From contig NZ_FNPC01000002.1 in the NCBI RefSeq assembly GCF_900107205.1, positions 62,001 through 126,000 of the forward strand: a stretch of DNA of 64,000 bases, in the 5' to 3' direction. The notes under the pieces were generated by a model. That model did not search any database. It saw only the letters and a list, made by a program, of their open reading frames with translations, and was not told the DNA's origin. Shown piece after piece: positions 35,124 through 43,375 of the stretch (position 1 is its first letter; each line of letters starts with the position of its first letter). A program made the position numbers and the translations under genes. This DNA is from Halopenitus persicus. GTDB taxonomy: Archaea > Halobacteriota > Halobacteria > Halobacteriales > Haloferacaceae.

Positions 35124-35515
35124 TTTTCCGGGGCCGGATCGCTCGCTCGACGCCTCTTGGCCGCTCGACGTCGATTCGACGAGCGGCGGAACGCCTCCGG
35201 ATTTGGCTTCCTTTTTATTGGCATCACGGGTAGACATCCGGTTGCGGGTCGCGTCGCACCCAACGTGACCGGCACGGCGACGGTGTCTCCCGCACCACCG
35301 ATCGCCACTTCCCACACCCACCCCTCTCCGCGGTTTTCGTCCGACCCAGCGCCCTGAGCGGGCAGCGACCGTCGATTCGCCGGCACCGCAATCGTTCGAG
35401 CCGGGGGTGCGGCCGCCGAGTGCCTGGGGCCGGGTGGCGCTTGGCGACACGAACGCTCGACACTCGCGTCGCCATTTGGCCAATCCACTTTGGGCCCGAG
35501 CCCGAATCGGACGGT
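35124..35515. other. Gene-free stretch before the cDPGS-like gene
   Basis: About 390 bp. ORFs crossing it on either strand are shadows with no family features. CCTTTTTATTGG at about 35208-35219 is a TATA-like element pointing right with no start codon in range. A second, CACTTTGGG near 35487-35495, lies about 25 nt before the ATG at 35516 and probably drives that gene. Confidence 0.4.
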
Positions 35516-36853
35516 ATGCGTGTACTCATTATGGGGGCTGCCGGCCGGGACTTCCACGACTTCAACGAGGTCTTCCGGGGGCGGGAGGACGCCGAGGTCG
35601 TCGCGTTCACCCGCGCGCCCGGTCAGAACCTCGGGGCGGCGACCGCCGGGACGGACCGCCGGTACCCGGCGTCGCTTGCCGGCTCCGGCTATCCCGACGG
35701 CATCCCGATCGAGCCCGAAGCCGACCTGGAGTCGCTCATCGAGACCCACGACGTCGACCAGGTGGTCTTCTCCTACTCCGACGTCTCCCACGACCACGTT
35801 ATGCACGCGGCCTCGCGGGCGATGAGCGCCGGCGCGGACTTCCGTCTCGTCGGCCCGGAGGCGATGCAGATCGACCTCGACGTGCCGGTCCTGGCCGTCG
35901 ACGCCGTCCGGACTGGCTGTGGCAAGTCCCAGGTCACCCGCGGGTTCGCCGGCGCGTTGGAGAAGCGCGACGTCGCGGTCCGGATCGTCCGCGAGCCGAT
36001 GCCCTACGGCGACCTCGAGGCCCGGCGCGTCAGCCGGTTCGCCGACTACGACGATCTCGACGCCGCCGGCGTCACGATCGAGGAACGCGAGGAGTACGAA
36101 CAGCACCTCGACGACGGCCACGTCGTCTTCGCCGGCGTCGACTACCGCGCGGTCGGCGCGGCCGCCGCCCGGGAGGCCGACGTCGTGCTCTGGGACGGCG
36201 GCAACAACGAACTCCCCTTCTACGACCCCGACCTCCACGTCGTCCTCGTCGACCCGTTGCGGGCCGGCGACGAGCGTCGCTACCATCCCGGGGAGACGAA
36301 CCTCCGGATGGCGGACGTCGTCATCTCGAACAAGGAGAACGGCGCCGACGCCGACGCGATCGAGACCGTCGTCGAGTCGGTCGCGGACGTGAACCCCGAC
36401 GCCGAGATCCGCCACGCCGACTCCGTCGTCACCGTCGATCACCCCGATCGCGTCACGGGGGCCCGCGTTCTGGCCGTCGAGGACGGTCCGACGCTCACTC
36501 ACGGTGATGCACCGACCGGCGCGGGCACGGTCGCTGCCGAGAAGTACGGCGCTGCGGAACTCGTCGATCCCCGCGACGCGGCCGTTGGGTCGATCGCGGC
36601 GGTCTTCGAGCGCCACGAGCACCTCGGGGACTGTCTCCCCGCGATGGGCTACACCGACGAGCAGCTGCGGGATCTCGAGGCGACGATCCGGGCCGTGGAC
36701 TGTGACCTCGTGCTCGCCGGGACGCCCCACGACCTGTCGCATCAGATCGACGTCGACACGCCGATCGTGCGGGTCAACTACCGCACTGAGCTTCACGACG
36801 CCTCGTTCGAGGCGCTGGTGGACCGGTACGCTACCGACCTGGGTCTGCCGTGA
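35516..36853 (+). CDS. Cyclic 2,3-diphosphoglycerate synthetase-like GTPase (COG2403)
   Basis: 445 aa. Recognised from the N-terminal MGAAGRDFHDFNEVFRG (7-23), the P-loop-like VRTGCGKSQVTRG near residue 140, and VLWDGGNNELPFY. Characterised relatives in Methanothermus make the cyclic anhydride of 2,3-diphosphoglycerate; in haloarchaea the substrate is not known. It converges with carbamate kinase, with stops 4 nt apart. COG2403 genes and carbamate kinase are repeatedly neighbours in archaea (from memory), hinting at a shared carbamoyl-phosphate or ATP-linked pathway. Confidence 0.8.
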   Translation: MRVLIMGAAGRDFHDFNEVFRGREDAEVVAFTRAPGQNLGAATAGTDRRYPASLAGSGYPDGIPIEPEADLESLIETHDVDQVVFSYSDVSHDHVMHAASRAMSAGADFRLVGPEAMQIDLDVPVLAVDAVRTGCGKSQVTRGFAGALEKRDVAVRIVREPMPYGDLEARRVSRFADYDDLDAAGVTIEEREEYEQHLDDGHVVFAGVDYRAVGAAAAREADVVLWDGGNNELPFYDPDLHVVLVDPLRAGDERRYHPGETNLRMADVVISNKENGADADAIETVVESVADVNPDAEIRHADSVVTVDHPDRVTGARVLAVEDGPTLTHGDAPTGAGTVAAEKYGAAELVDPRDAAVGSIAAVFERHEHLGDCLPAMGYTDEQLRDLEATIRAVDCDLVLAGTPHDLSHQIDVDTPIVRVNYRTELHDASFEALVDRYATDLGLP

Positions 36854-36857
36854 CCGG

Positions 36858-37760
36858 TCACCGAACCTGCGTCCCCGCCGCGCCGTCGAGCGCGTCGTCG
36901 AGGTCCTCGGGCTGTGTGATGACCGCCCGCCGCCCGCCCTCGTCGACGAACGAGGCGCACGCCTCGGCCTTCGGTCCCATCGACCCCGCCCCGAACTCGC
37001 CGCGCTCGAGGTACTTCCGGAGAGTGCCGGGATCGACCTCGCCGATCGGCTCCTGCGCGTCAGTGCCGTAGTCGAGGTACGCGCAGGGGACGTCGGTGAC
37101 GAACACCAGCTCGTCCGCATCGAGATGGCGGCCCACCAGCGCTGACGTGTAGTCCTTGTCGACGACGGCTGCCTGTCCCTCGAAGCCGTCACCGCGGTCC
37201 GCCACGGGGATCCCGCCCCCGCCACAGCAGACGACGGACTGCCCCGTTTCCACGAGCTGCTCGATCGTCGGCGCTTCGAGGATCCGCCGTGGACGCGGCG
37301 AGGGAACGACGCGCCGATACGTGTCGGCACCGCCCTCGACCGGAGCGGTCTCGAAGGGCTTCTCCCGGACTTCCGCCGCATCGTAGCACGGACCGACCGG
37401 CTTGGTCGGCTCCTCGAAGGCCGGATCGTCCGGGTCGACGACGACGCGCGTGGTCACCGCCGGGACGGCCTCGTCGTGATGTGCGTCCAGCGCGTGGCTC
37501 AGCAGATAGCCGAGTTGGCCCTGCGTCGCCGCGACGAGCGCATCGAGGGGGCGGGCGGGCGTGTCCGCGACCTCCCGTTCGAGAAGTTGCCGGCCGACCT
37601 GCGGGCCGTTTCCGTGGGTCCAGACGATCGTCCGCCCGGTGCTGGTGACGCCCTCGAGACGATCGACCGTCGAGCGGACCCGCCGCAGCTGTTCGGCGTA
37701 GTCGGCGTCGTCGCTCGACACGAGCGTGTTGCCGCCGAGGGCGATGATCGTCGGTTCCAT
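36858..37760 (-). CDS. arcC: Carbamate kinase
   Basis: 300 aa amino-acid-kinase fold enzyme making ATP from carbamoyl phosphate and ADP (or the reverse). Motifs: IIALGGNTLVS at 5-15, THGNGPQVGRQLLERE (about 48-63), CCGGGGIPVADRGD, and VDKDYTSALVGRHLDAD near 200. No ornithine carbamoyltransferase or arginine deiminase gene is nearby, so it is not in an ADI operon here. It begins 9 nt after the stop of a small zinc-finger gene, so the two are probably cotranscribed. Confidence 0.92.
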   Translation of the reverse strand: MEPTIIALGGNTLVSSDDADYAEQLRRVRSTVDRLEGVTSTGRTIVWTHGNGPQVGRQLLEREVADTPARPLDALVAATQGQLGYLLSHALDAHHDEAVPAVTTRVVVDPDDPAFEEPTKPVGPCYDAAEVREKPFETAPVEGGADTYRRVVPSPRPRRILEAPTIEQLVETGQSVVCCGGGGIPVADRGDGFEGQAAVVDKDYTSALVGRHLDADELVFVTDVPCAYLDYGTDAQEPIGEVDPGTLRKYLERGEFGAGSMGPKAEACASFVDEGGRRAVITQPEDLDDALDGAAGTQVR

Positions 37761-37769
37761 CGGTCGGCT

Positions 37770-37928
37770 TTAGCCGGACCGTGTCCCTCGGATCTCGCGG
37801 ACGTCGCCGCCGGTCCGGGTTCTGTCCGGACAGCGCGGACACACCCGTGGTTGGTCGACGTCCCGTGGCGTGAAGACGCTCGCGTATCGGTCGGTGACGA
37901 AGGCCCCGCAGTTCCGACACTCGCTCAT
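37770..37928 (-). CDS. Small zinc-finger protein (DUF7563-like, 52 aa)
   Basis: ATG 37928-37926, TAA 37772-37770. The protein begins MSECRNCGAFVTDRYASVF and has a second pair VCPRC at residues 29-33, giving a CxxC-x22-CxxC zinc ribbon. It resembles a widespread haloarchaeal family of tiny zinc-finger proteins of unknown function. It lies 9 nt upstream of arcC in the same direction. Such micro-zinc-fingers are easily missed by gene callers because of size. Confidence 0.7.
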   Translation of the reverse strand: MSECRNCGAFVTDRYASVFTPRDVDQPRVCPRCPDRTRTGGDVREIRGTRSG

Positions 37929-38116
37929 CGGGTCCTCCGTCGACCACGGCGGTCGCCGCTCGTCCGCGCACGACGGTCCTCGGGTTGCTCGGTCTCAGGC
38001 TGCTCGTTCTCGGTCTGCTCGGCGACCCGCCGGCAGGGTCGGATACGGTACGCCGGGATCGGACCGTGACGCTTGACCATACCGTTCGACCCACTGCCAT
38101 CGGAATAGTGGGCCAT
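37925..38116 (-). CDS. Possible short ORF coupled to the zinc-finger gene
   Basis: 63-codon frame from ATG 38116; its TGA overlaps the ATG of the zinc-finger gene (ATGA). It starts MAHYSDGSGSNG and has a Gln/Glu/Pro repeat (TENEQPETEQPED), then an Arg-rich end. No family recognised and the composition is not convincing; the stop-start overlap is the main argument. Confidence 0.22.
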   Translation of the reverse strand: MAHYSDGSGSNGMVKRHGPIPAYRIRPCRRVAEQTENEQPETEQPEDRRARTSGDRRGRRRTR

Positions 38117-38310
38117 CCTATGTGTGTAGGGCTGGCAAGCCTGTGGGATCGACGCGTTCGAGATCATCGACCGCCGGCGTCGGCGTCCCCGGGCTCCGGT
38201 CCGGTGGCGTCGCTTTCCGCTCCGCGTCCATCCGCGACACGAGTTCGCCTCCAGCCGCAACACAGTTAGGATACGCTCGCTTTATCCTGGAGATTGACAC
38301 GTCAATTACG

Positions 38311-38901
38311 ATGGTGGAACTCACCCGACGAACCGTGTTACGAGCTGGTGGTGGCTCGACGCTTGCATTGATCACCGGCGGCGGACTGCTCGTCTATTCG
38401 TCGGAGCCTGCGGTCGCGGCGACGGGACTGTCGGCGGACGACGTGACCGTCTCCAGCAACGATGGAGAGCTCACGTCGCTTACGATCGCGCCGGACATCA
38501 CCGTGAGTTGGGACGGGCAAGAGACCGCAGTTGCCGAGATCCAGGCGACGTGGTCGGTGGCATCATCCGGAACGAGCGAGAGCACCGTCGGGAGCACGCC
38601 GTACTCGATTTCGGCGCCGAGTCCCGGCAAGAGCGGTTCGGTGGACCATACGTTTCCGGAGATCAGCTTGTTATCGAACAACGGCGGCGCCCTGTCCGCG
38701 TCGAACTTCGCCGCGACGACCGACGGCGGGAGCACGAACACGGACGTGACGCTCAGTATGGACGTCACGCTCAAGGATTCGAGCAGTAACACGGTCACGT
38801 CGGCGACGGACGTCCTCGGGCCGAAGACCTACGCCGTCACCGTGACCAACGTCGAATCAACCGTGGATTCGACCGGAACGGCCGGCACCGGCGGATCGTG
38901 A
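38311..38901 (+). CDS. Tat-type secreted protein of unknown function
   Basis: 196 aa. N-terminus MVELTRRTVLRAGGGSTLAL is a twin-arginine-like signal followed by a hydrophobic stretch (about 16-36) and an AVAAT cleavage-like site. The mature part is Ser/Thr/Gly-rich beta-type sequence with no cysteines and no motif I recognise. A TATA-like CTTTATCC lies about 30 nt before the ATG. It may be a surface or biofilm protein. Confidence 0.7.
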   Translation: MVELTRRTVLRAGGGSTLALITGGGLLVYSSEPAVAATGLSADDVTVSSNDGELTSLTIAPDITVSWDGQETAVAEIQATWSVASSGTSESTVGSTPYSISAPSPGKSGSVDHTFPEISLLSNNGGALSASNFAATTDGGSTNTDVTLSMDVTLKDSSSNTVTSATDVLGPKTYAVTVTNVESTVDSTGTAGTGGS

Positions 38902-38925
38902 CGTCGCAGCCGCCGCGACTCCCGT

Positions 38926-40686
38926 TCAGGCACCGCGCCGATCGCCGCTGCTCGTCTCCTCGAGATAGATGTCCACCAGCTTCCGTTCGGCCTCGCGGAG
39001 GTGCTCGTGCATGGTCGGGGGCGCCATCCCGAGGCTCTCCGCGATCTCCTCGGCCGTGCTCTTGCGCGGCCAGTCGAAGTATCCGGCGTTGGCGGCAGCG
39101 GTGATGACCGTGTCTTGGCGCTCGGTGAGCGTCGACTCGAGCGTCGCGCGGAAGCCCTCAACGGATTCGTAGGACCGTTCGACGTTGCGCTTGCTCACGA
39201 GGTCGACGTCGGGGAAGTCCTCCCGTATCGTCTCGAGGACGGTCCGGAGATCGACGTCGGAGGCGAACTCGATGTCGAGGTGGCCCTCGCCGTCGTCGGC
39301 GACCAGGCGCGTGACGTTGCCGCTGGTCTCGAGGAGTTCCAAGACGATCGAGCCGTCGTGAACTCGACATTCGACGAGCACGACGTCGCCGCGGTCGTCG
39401 ATGACGCGCGCGCCGTCGACGCCCTCGGCGTCCGCGAGGTGCTCCATCACGTCGTCGGTCGGCGCCTCCGTCACGGTGACGTAACAGACGATCCCCTCGC
39501 CGGAACTGCGGTGGACCCCCTCGAGTTCGACGCGACAGCGGTGGGTCATCGAGAGGTCGACGAAGAAGTCCGAGCCGTCGGTGACCTTGAGCTCGAGCTC
39601 GACGATGCTGTCGTCCTCGACGAGCTGCTGGGTCTGGATCGAGTCGATCGCGTTGCCGACGGTCGTCCCGACCTCCCGCAGGGTCGAGCGCTCGCGATCG
39701 GTGAGTTCCGTCTCGTTTTCGGCCCAGGCAACCACGACGAACCGGATCGAGTCACGATAGTTGATCGGGACCACGAGCGCCGTCCGGAGCGCGTCATCCG
39801 CGGCCAGCCGCGTCGTGAGGCGGCCCACCGCGTGATCCTGGTGCGTGCCGGGATCGACGAGCCGGGCGTCGCCCTCGTCGAGCGCGGTTCGGATCGGTCC
39901 CGAGGGCTCACAGGAGACGGAGTCGAGGTCTCCATCGCTGCCGGCGACCGCTTCCGGGAACAGCTCGTCGTAGGCCGTCGTGTACTCGCCGACCAGCGCG
40001 TGGTCGTAGTGCAGCTTCTCGGTCATCAGCTCCGCCACCGACTCGGCGAGGGCCTCCTTCGAGTCGACGTCGACGACGGCGCGGTTCACCGATCGGAGCA
40101 GCTCGTTGACCGACCGCAGCCGTTCGAGCTCGGCGGTCTCCCGCTGGACGACCGGGCTCTCGGCCGCCGCCTCGGCCTCGGCTTTCACCTGATCGACCGC
40201 TTCGGGGTCCCGGATCGTATCGGAATCCTGCGATTCGAGCGTCCGCGCGGTCGACTTGAGGGAGAGATACTCCCGGGTCTCCTCGTCGAGGTCCTCACGG
40301 AGGAGCAAGTCCTCGATCACGCCGACGACGTCGGACTTGGCGACCGGCTTCGTGAGATACTCGTCGAACTGGAGGTCGACGAGGTCGCTGTTCGGCTTGA
40401 CGGCGGTGAGCATCGCCACCTGGCAGTCGAGGTCCCGTTCCCGGATCCGTTCGAGGACCTCGTCGCCGGGCATATTCGGCATCCGGCGGTCGAGTAACAC
40501 CGCGTTGACGTCCTCGGAGACCCGCTCCAGCGCCTCGTGGCCGCCGTAGGCCGTGACGACGTCGAAGCGGTCACGAAGCCACATCGCGTAGGTGTCCGCG
40601 ATGTCCTCGTCGTCGTCGACGACGAGCACGACCGGTTGTTCCTGCGCGGCGTCGACACCGGTCTCGGCGGACGGCTCGTTGCTCAT
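38926..40686 (-). CDS. Receiver-HalX-GAF-BAT-HTH transcriptional activator
   Basis: 586 aa. Order: receiver (18-132, phospho-acceptor D66 in VLLDRRMPNMPGDEVL), HalX-like helical segment (about 135-200), GAF (about 205-375), bacterio-opsin-activator domain (about 380-520) and a C-terminal HTH_10 (AEEIAESLGMAPPTMHEHLREAE). It is thus a response regulator fused to the bacterio-opsin activator type of transcription factor. The ATG at 40686 is preferred to the upstream in-frame start at 40842, because that would read through the AT-rich promoter (TTATTTTTATG near 40735). Confidence 0.9.
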   Translation of the reverse strand: MSNEPSAETGVDAAQEQPVVLVVDDDEDIADTYAMWLRDRFDVVTAYGGHEALERVSEDVNAVLLDRRMPNMPGDEVLERIRERDLDCQVAMLTAVKPNSDLVDLQFDEYLTKPVAKSDVVGVIEDLLLREDLDEETREYLSLKSTARTLESQDSDTIRDPEAVDQVKAEAEAAAESPVVQRETAELERLRSVNELLRSVNRAVVDVDSKEALAESVAELMTEKLHYDHALVGEYTTAYDELFPEAVAGSDGDLDSVSCEPSGPIRTALDEGDARLVDPGTHQDHAVGRLTTRLAADDALRTALVVPINYRDSIRFVVVAWAENETELTDRERSTLREVGTTVGNAIDSIQTQQLVEDDSIVELELKVTDGSDFFVDLSMTHRCRVELEGVHRSSGEGIVCYVTVTEAPTDDVMEHLADAEGVDGARVIDDRGDVVLVECRVHDGSIVLELLETSGNVTRLVADDGEGHLDIEFASDVDLRTVLETIREDFPDVDLVSKRNVERSYESVEGFRATLESTLTERQDTVITAAANAGYFDWPRKSTAEEIAESLGMAPPTMHEHLREAERKLVDIYLEETSSGDRRGA

Positions 40687-40963
40687 TCGTATTCCCCCGT
40701 GGTTGTGCCTTACGTCTCGATTCACCCACATAAAAATAACTCGCCAGCGATGAATCCCGAATGACCACGATGCATCCTTTCGAGGTCGTCGAGGACGCCG
40801 GTCGCCGGGGTCGGCGCCGTCCGTACTCCGCCGGTCGATCACCTAATGATATAGGCATATGGTATAGGATGACTTGTGGCGAACGGTGGACCATGCAGCC
40901 TCGACTGAACTGCACGGCTCGGGACCGACCGCCCCGTCGAACCGGCTGGCACGGGACGCGCCG
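40687..40963. promoter_or_regulatory. Divergent promoter of two regulators
   Basis: AT-rich elements on both sides: TTATTTTTATG (minus strand, near 40735) for the BAT-type activator and AATGATATAGGCATATGG with GGTATAGG (plus strand, 40845-40870) for the HalX gene. The HalX start at 40964 would then have a leader of about 70-80 nt. Confidence 0.45.
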
Positions 40964-41566
40964 ATGACTGACTCGGTCGATGCCCCGACCGGCGGCGTCG
41001 CCTCGGACACGACCGTCCTGATCGTCGAGGACGAGGCGGACCTCGCTGACACCTACTCCGTGTGGCTCCGTCAGGACGACTACGACGTCGAGACCGCCTA
41101 CGGCGGGGACGAGGCTCTGGCGGCGCTCGATCCCCGAATCGACGTCGTCGTGCTCGATCGCCGGATGCCGAACATTCCCGGTGATGCGGTGTTGCGCAAG
41201 GCTCGCGAGCGCGACGGCTCCTACCAGATCTCGATGCTGACCGCGGTCGAACCGGACGAGAACGTCCTCGATCTCCCCTTCGACGAGTACCTGACCAAGC
41301 CCATCGACAGGTCGACGATGGTCGAGACGGTCGAGTGTCTCGCTCACCGCCGGACCCTCGACGAGGAGCTTCAGGAGCTGTTCCGGCTGGCCTCCAAGCA
41401 CAGCGCCCTCGAGCCCCGGGACGGCGAGGTGATCGAGCAGGCCAGACGCCAACTTCAGGAGCGCATCGAGCGCAAGAAGGCGGCGATCGGTGACAGGATG
41501 GACGAACTCGAGGACCCCGTCGAGCAGTTCGCGGTCGTCGAGAATCCCGAGAGTCCCCGATTCTAG
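40964..41566 (+). CDS. HalX-domain response regulator
   Basis: 200 aa. Receiver (about 15-128; D65 in VVLDRRMPNIPGDAVL, K in YLTKPIDR) followed by the HalX helical domain (LDEELQELFRLASKHSALEPRD, about 137-190). HalX proteins are haloarchaeal regulators without a DNA-binding domain, so output is probably by protein contact. The receiver closely resembles that of the divergent BAT protein, suggesting a common kinase. Start ATG 40964; an in-frame TTG at 40874 is less likely. Confidence 0.88.
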   Translation: MTDSVDAPTGGVASDTTVLIVEDEADLADTYSVWLRQDDYDVETAYGGDEALAALDPRIDVVVLDRRMPNIPGDAVLRKARERDGSYQISMLTAVEPDENVLDLPFDEYLTKPIDRSTMVETVECLAHRRTLDEELQELFRLASKHSALEPRDGEVIEQARRQLQERIERKKAAIGDRMDELEDPVEQFAVVENPESPRF

Positions 41567-41601
41567 TGTCCTCGGATCTCGTGCCCTCGGATCCCGTGCG
41601 C

Positions 41602-42519
41602 TCAGACGAGGAAGGTCGGGAGGTACAGGGCGATGCAGGCCGCGGCCTCGGCCCGACCCACCTCGCTCCGGACGAAGAACACGCCCACGACCAGCGTCGA
41701 GACGACGAGCATATAGAGGGCCGAGCCGAGGACGAAATCGACGTCGGCGAACGTGAAGCCGCTCACGAGGACGCCGATGCCGAAGGAAAACAGCGGATCG
41801 GTGACGTTGCTCCCGAAGAGCGTCCCGACGGCGATGCCGTGACGGTCCTTCGAAACCGCCAGCGCCGCGACGGCGATCTCGGGTAACGTCGTTCCGAGGC
41901 CCGTGAGCAGCCCGATGAGCAGCTGCGGAACGCCGAGGGCCACGGCCACCTCGCGGCCGTTCACGATGAGGAAGTGCCCGCCCACAACCAGGAGCGCGAG
42001 TCCACCGCCGAGCCGGGCGACGGTCCGGGCGACGCTGGCGTCAGCCCGCACCCGGCGGGCCGCCGACTCGTGAAGCTCCATCTCCTGATAGGTCAGCGCC
42101 AGAAAGAGGACGTAACTGCCCACCAGCACGGCGCCCTCCGGGCGCGTCGCCCGTCCCGACCGGATGACTGCGACCATGAGCGTCATCCCGACGAGCATCC
42201 CGCCGCCGTAGAGCCTGAGCTTCGCGCGATCGAGGACGAGCGGCGAGACGAGCGCGACGATCCCGACCCCGACGGTGATCTGGGAGGTCGCGGAGCCGAC
42301 GATGTGGCCGACGAGGAACTCCGGCGCTCCGTAGATCCCGGAGTAGACCGCCGTGGCGATCTCGGGAAGGGAGGTTCCGACCGCGACGACGGTGACGCCG
42401 ACGAACAGCCGGGTGACCCCGAGGCCGTGGGCGAGGCCGCTCGCACCGTCGACGACCGTCTCCCCGCCGTAGATCAGCGCGGCGAGTCCGAGCAGTAGCA
42501 GAAGGACGGTCGAAAGCAT
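41602..42519 (-). CDS. Sodium/calcium exchanger family membrane protein
   Basis: 305 aa, about ten hydrophobic segments. The two alpha repeats of the CaCA superfamily are visible: VGTSLPEIATAVYSG with SATSQ (about 45-80) and LGTTLPEIAVAALAVS with GSNVTDPL (about 210-245). In the first repeat the usual GSN is GSATSQ, so ion selectivity may differ. Probable cation/H+ or Ca2+/Na+ antiporter of the cell membrane. ATG 42519 is preferred. It sits between signalling genes; a functional link is unproven. Confidence 0.87.
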   Translation of the reverse strand: MLSTVLLLLLGLAALIYGGETVVDGASGLAHGLGVTRLFVGVTVVAVGTSLPEIATAVYSGIYGAPEFLVGHIVGSATSQITVGVGIVALVSPLVLDRAKLRLYGGGMLVGMTLMVAVIRSGRATRPEGAVLVGSYVLFLALTYQEMELHESAARRVRADASVARTVARLGGGLALLVVGGHFLIVNGREVAVALGVPQLLIGLLTGLGTTLPEIAVAALAVSKDRHGIAVGTLFGSNVTDPLFSFGIGVLVSGFTFADVDFVLGSALYMLVVSTLVVGVFFVRSEVGRAEAAACIALYLPTFLV

Positions 42520-42607
42520 CGCTGGAGAACCGGGTTGCCCGGGCCTCACGGAGTCCGGGAATTAAAAAGCGTCCCTAACCGCCGCCGAACCGCTCTGCGG
42601 GTGTTAC

Positions 42608-42692
42608 GACCGCCGTTGAGTGCGACCCGCCCCCGTCAAGCGCACCGCGACCGTCGTCGAACGCGACCCGACCGCCGTCGAGCGCGGGTGGT
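42608..42692. repeat. Imperfect 20-22-bp repeats upstream of a receiver gene
   Basis: Four diverged copies of a unit like CGACCGCCGTTGAGTGCGAC in the 379-bp gap 42520-42898. The gap otherwise holds a TATA-like GCTTTATTAC (42737-42746) and TTTTTAATTCC toward the exchanger. Confidence 0.55.
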
Positions 42693-42898
42693 CGTCGTCC
42701 ACCTCACCGCCGTTGTGCAGTTCGTCACCGAGGTAAGCTTTATTACTCGTCCTGATGATTCCGCAAATTAGTGCGCAGTTCGCTAGTGTACGCGTCCGGG
42801 TCGGGTCCGTTCAGCCGGGGTCCTCGAGGCGCGGGACTGCGATGGCTCCCCGGATCTCCCATCCGAAGTACGACCTCGCGATCACCCTCGAGGCGCGA

Positions 42899-43306
42899 AT
42901 GACGGCGGAAAACCAGCCCCGTTCCGGTCCCGACACGGCGAAGGGGGATCGGACGGAGAACGAGACGTTCACCGTTCTCCTGGCGGACGACGACGATGCC
43001 TACCGCGAGACGCTCTCGATCTGGCTCGCCGACGACCGGTGGAACGTCCGCGAGGCAACGAACGGCCGGGAGGCCATCGAGGAGCTCGACGAGGAGGTCG
43101 ATGCCCTCGTCCTCGACCGGCGAATGCCGGAGCTCTCCGGGCCCGAGGTCGTCCATCGCCTGGCGGCGGAGGGTCCGGACGTCCCCGTCCTCGTTCTCAG
43201 CGCGTATCGGGGCGACGACCACCTGAGCGACGACGACGTCGAGACCTATCTCACCAAACCGATGGGTCGTTCGGCGTTCGTCGAACATCTCGAACGCGTT
43301 TGCTGA
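42899..43306 (+). CDS. Stand-alone receiver-domain regulator
   Basis: 135 aa. Receiver about 24-135: acidic pair in LLADDDDAYRETL, phospho-acceptor D73 in LVLDRRMPELSGPEVV, K in YLTKPMGR. It has no HalX or output domain, so it probably acts as a phosphate carrier or by protein contact. It lies tail to tail with the large PAS/GAF kinase, its likeliest partner. Start uncertain: in-frame ATGs also at 42755 and 42842. Confidence 0.8.
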   Translation: MTAENQPRSGPDTAKGDRTENETFTVLLADDDDAYRETLSIWLADDRWNVREATNGREAIEELDEEVDALVLDRRMPELSGPEVVHRLAAEGPDVPVLVLSAYRGDDHLSDDDVETYLTKPMGRSAFVEHLERVC

Positions 43307-43318
43307 GGCGGCCACGCC

Positions 43319-43375
43319 GCTCAGGTCTCGCGGAACGCTCCCGCTCAGGTCTCGCGGAACGCTCCCGCTCAGGTT
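43319..43375. repeat. 24-bp tandem repeat spanning a kinase stop codon
   Basis: Units 43319-43342, 43343-43366 and a partial 43367-43375, starting GCTCAGGT. On the minus strand each contains ACCTGAGC, the last codon and TGA stop of the kinase ending at 43369. Confidence 0.9.

Noticed and set aside
30768-35483. 1571-codon open frame on the minus strand
   Set aside because: It runs antisense to the surface-protein and cysteine-synthase-like genes. Its protein is Val/Arg/Gly-rich with no motif, as expected from high-GC third positions of the real genes.
36858-37760. Arginine deiminase pathway operon
   Set aside because: Only carbamate kinase is present; no deiminase, transcarbamylase or antiporter gene lies within the window near it.
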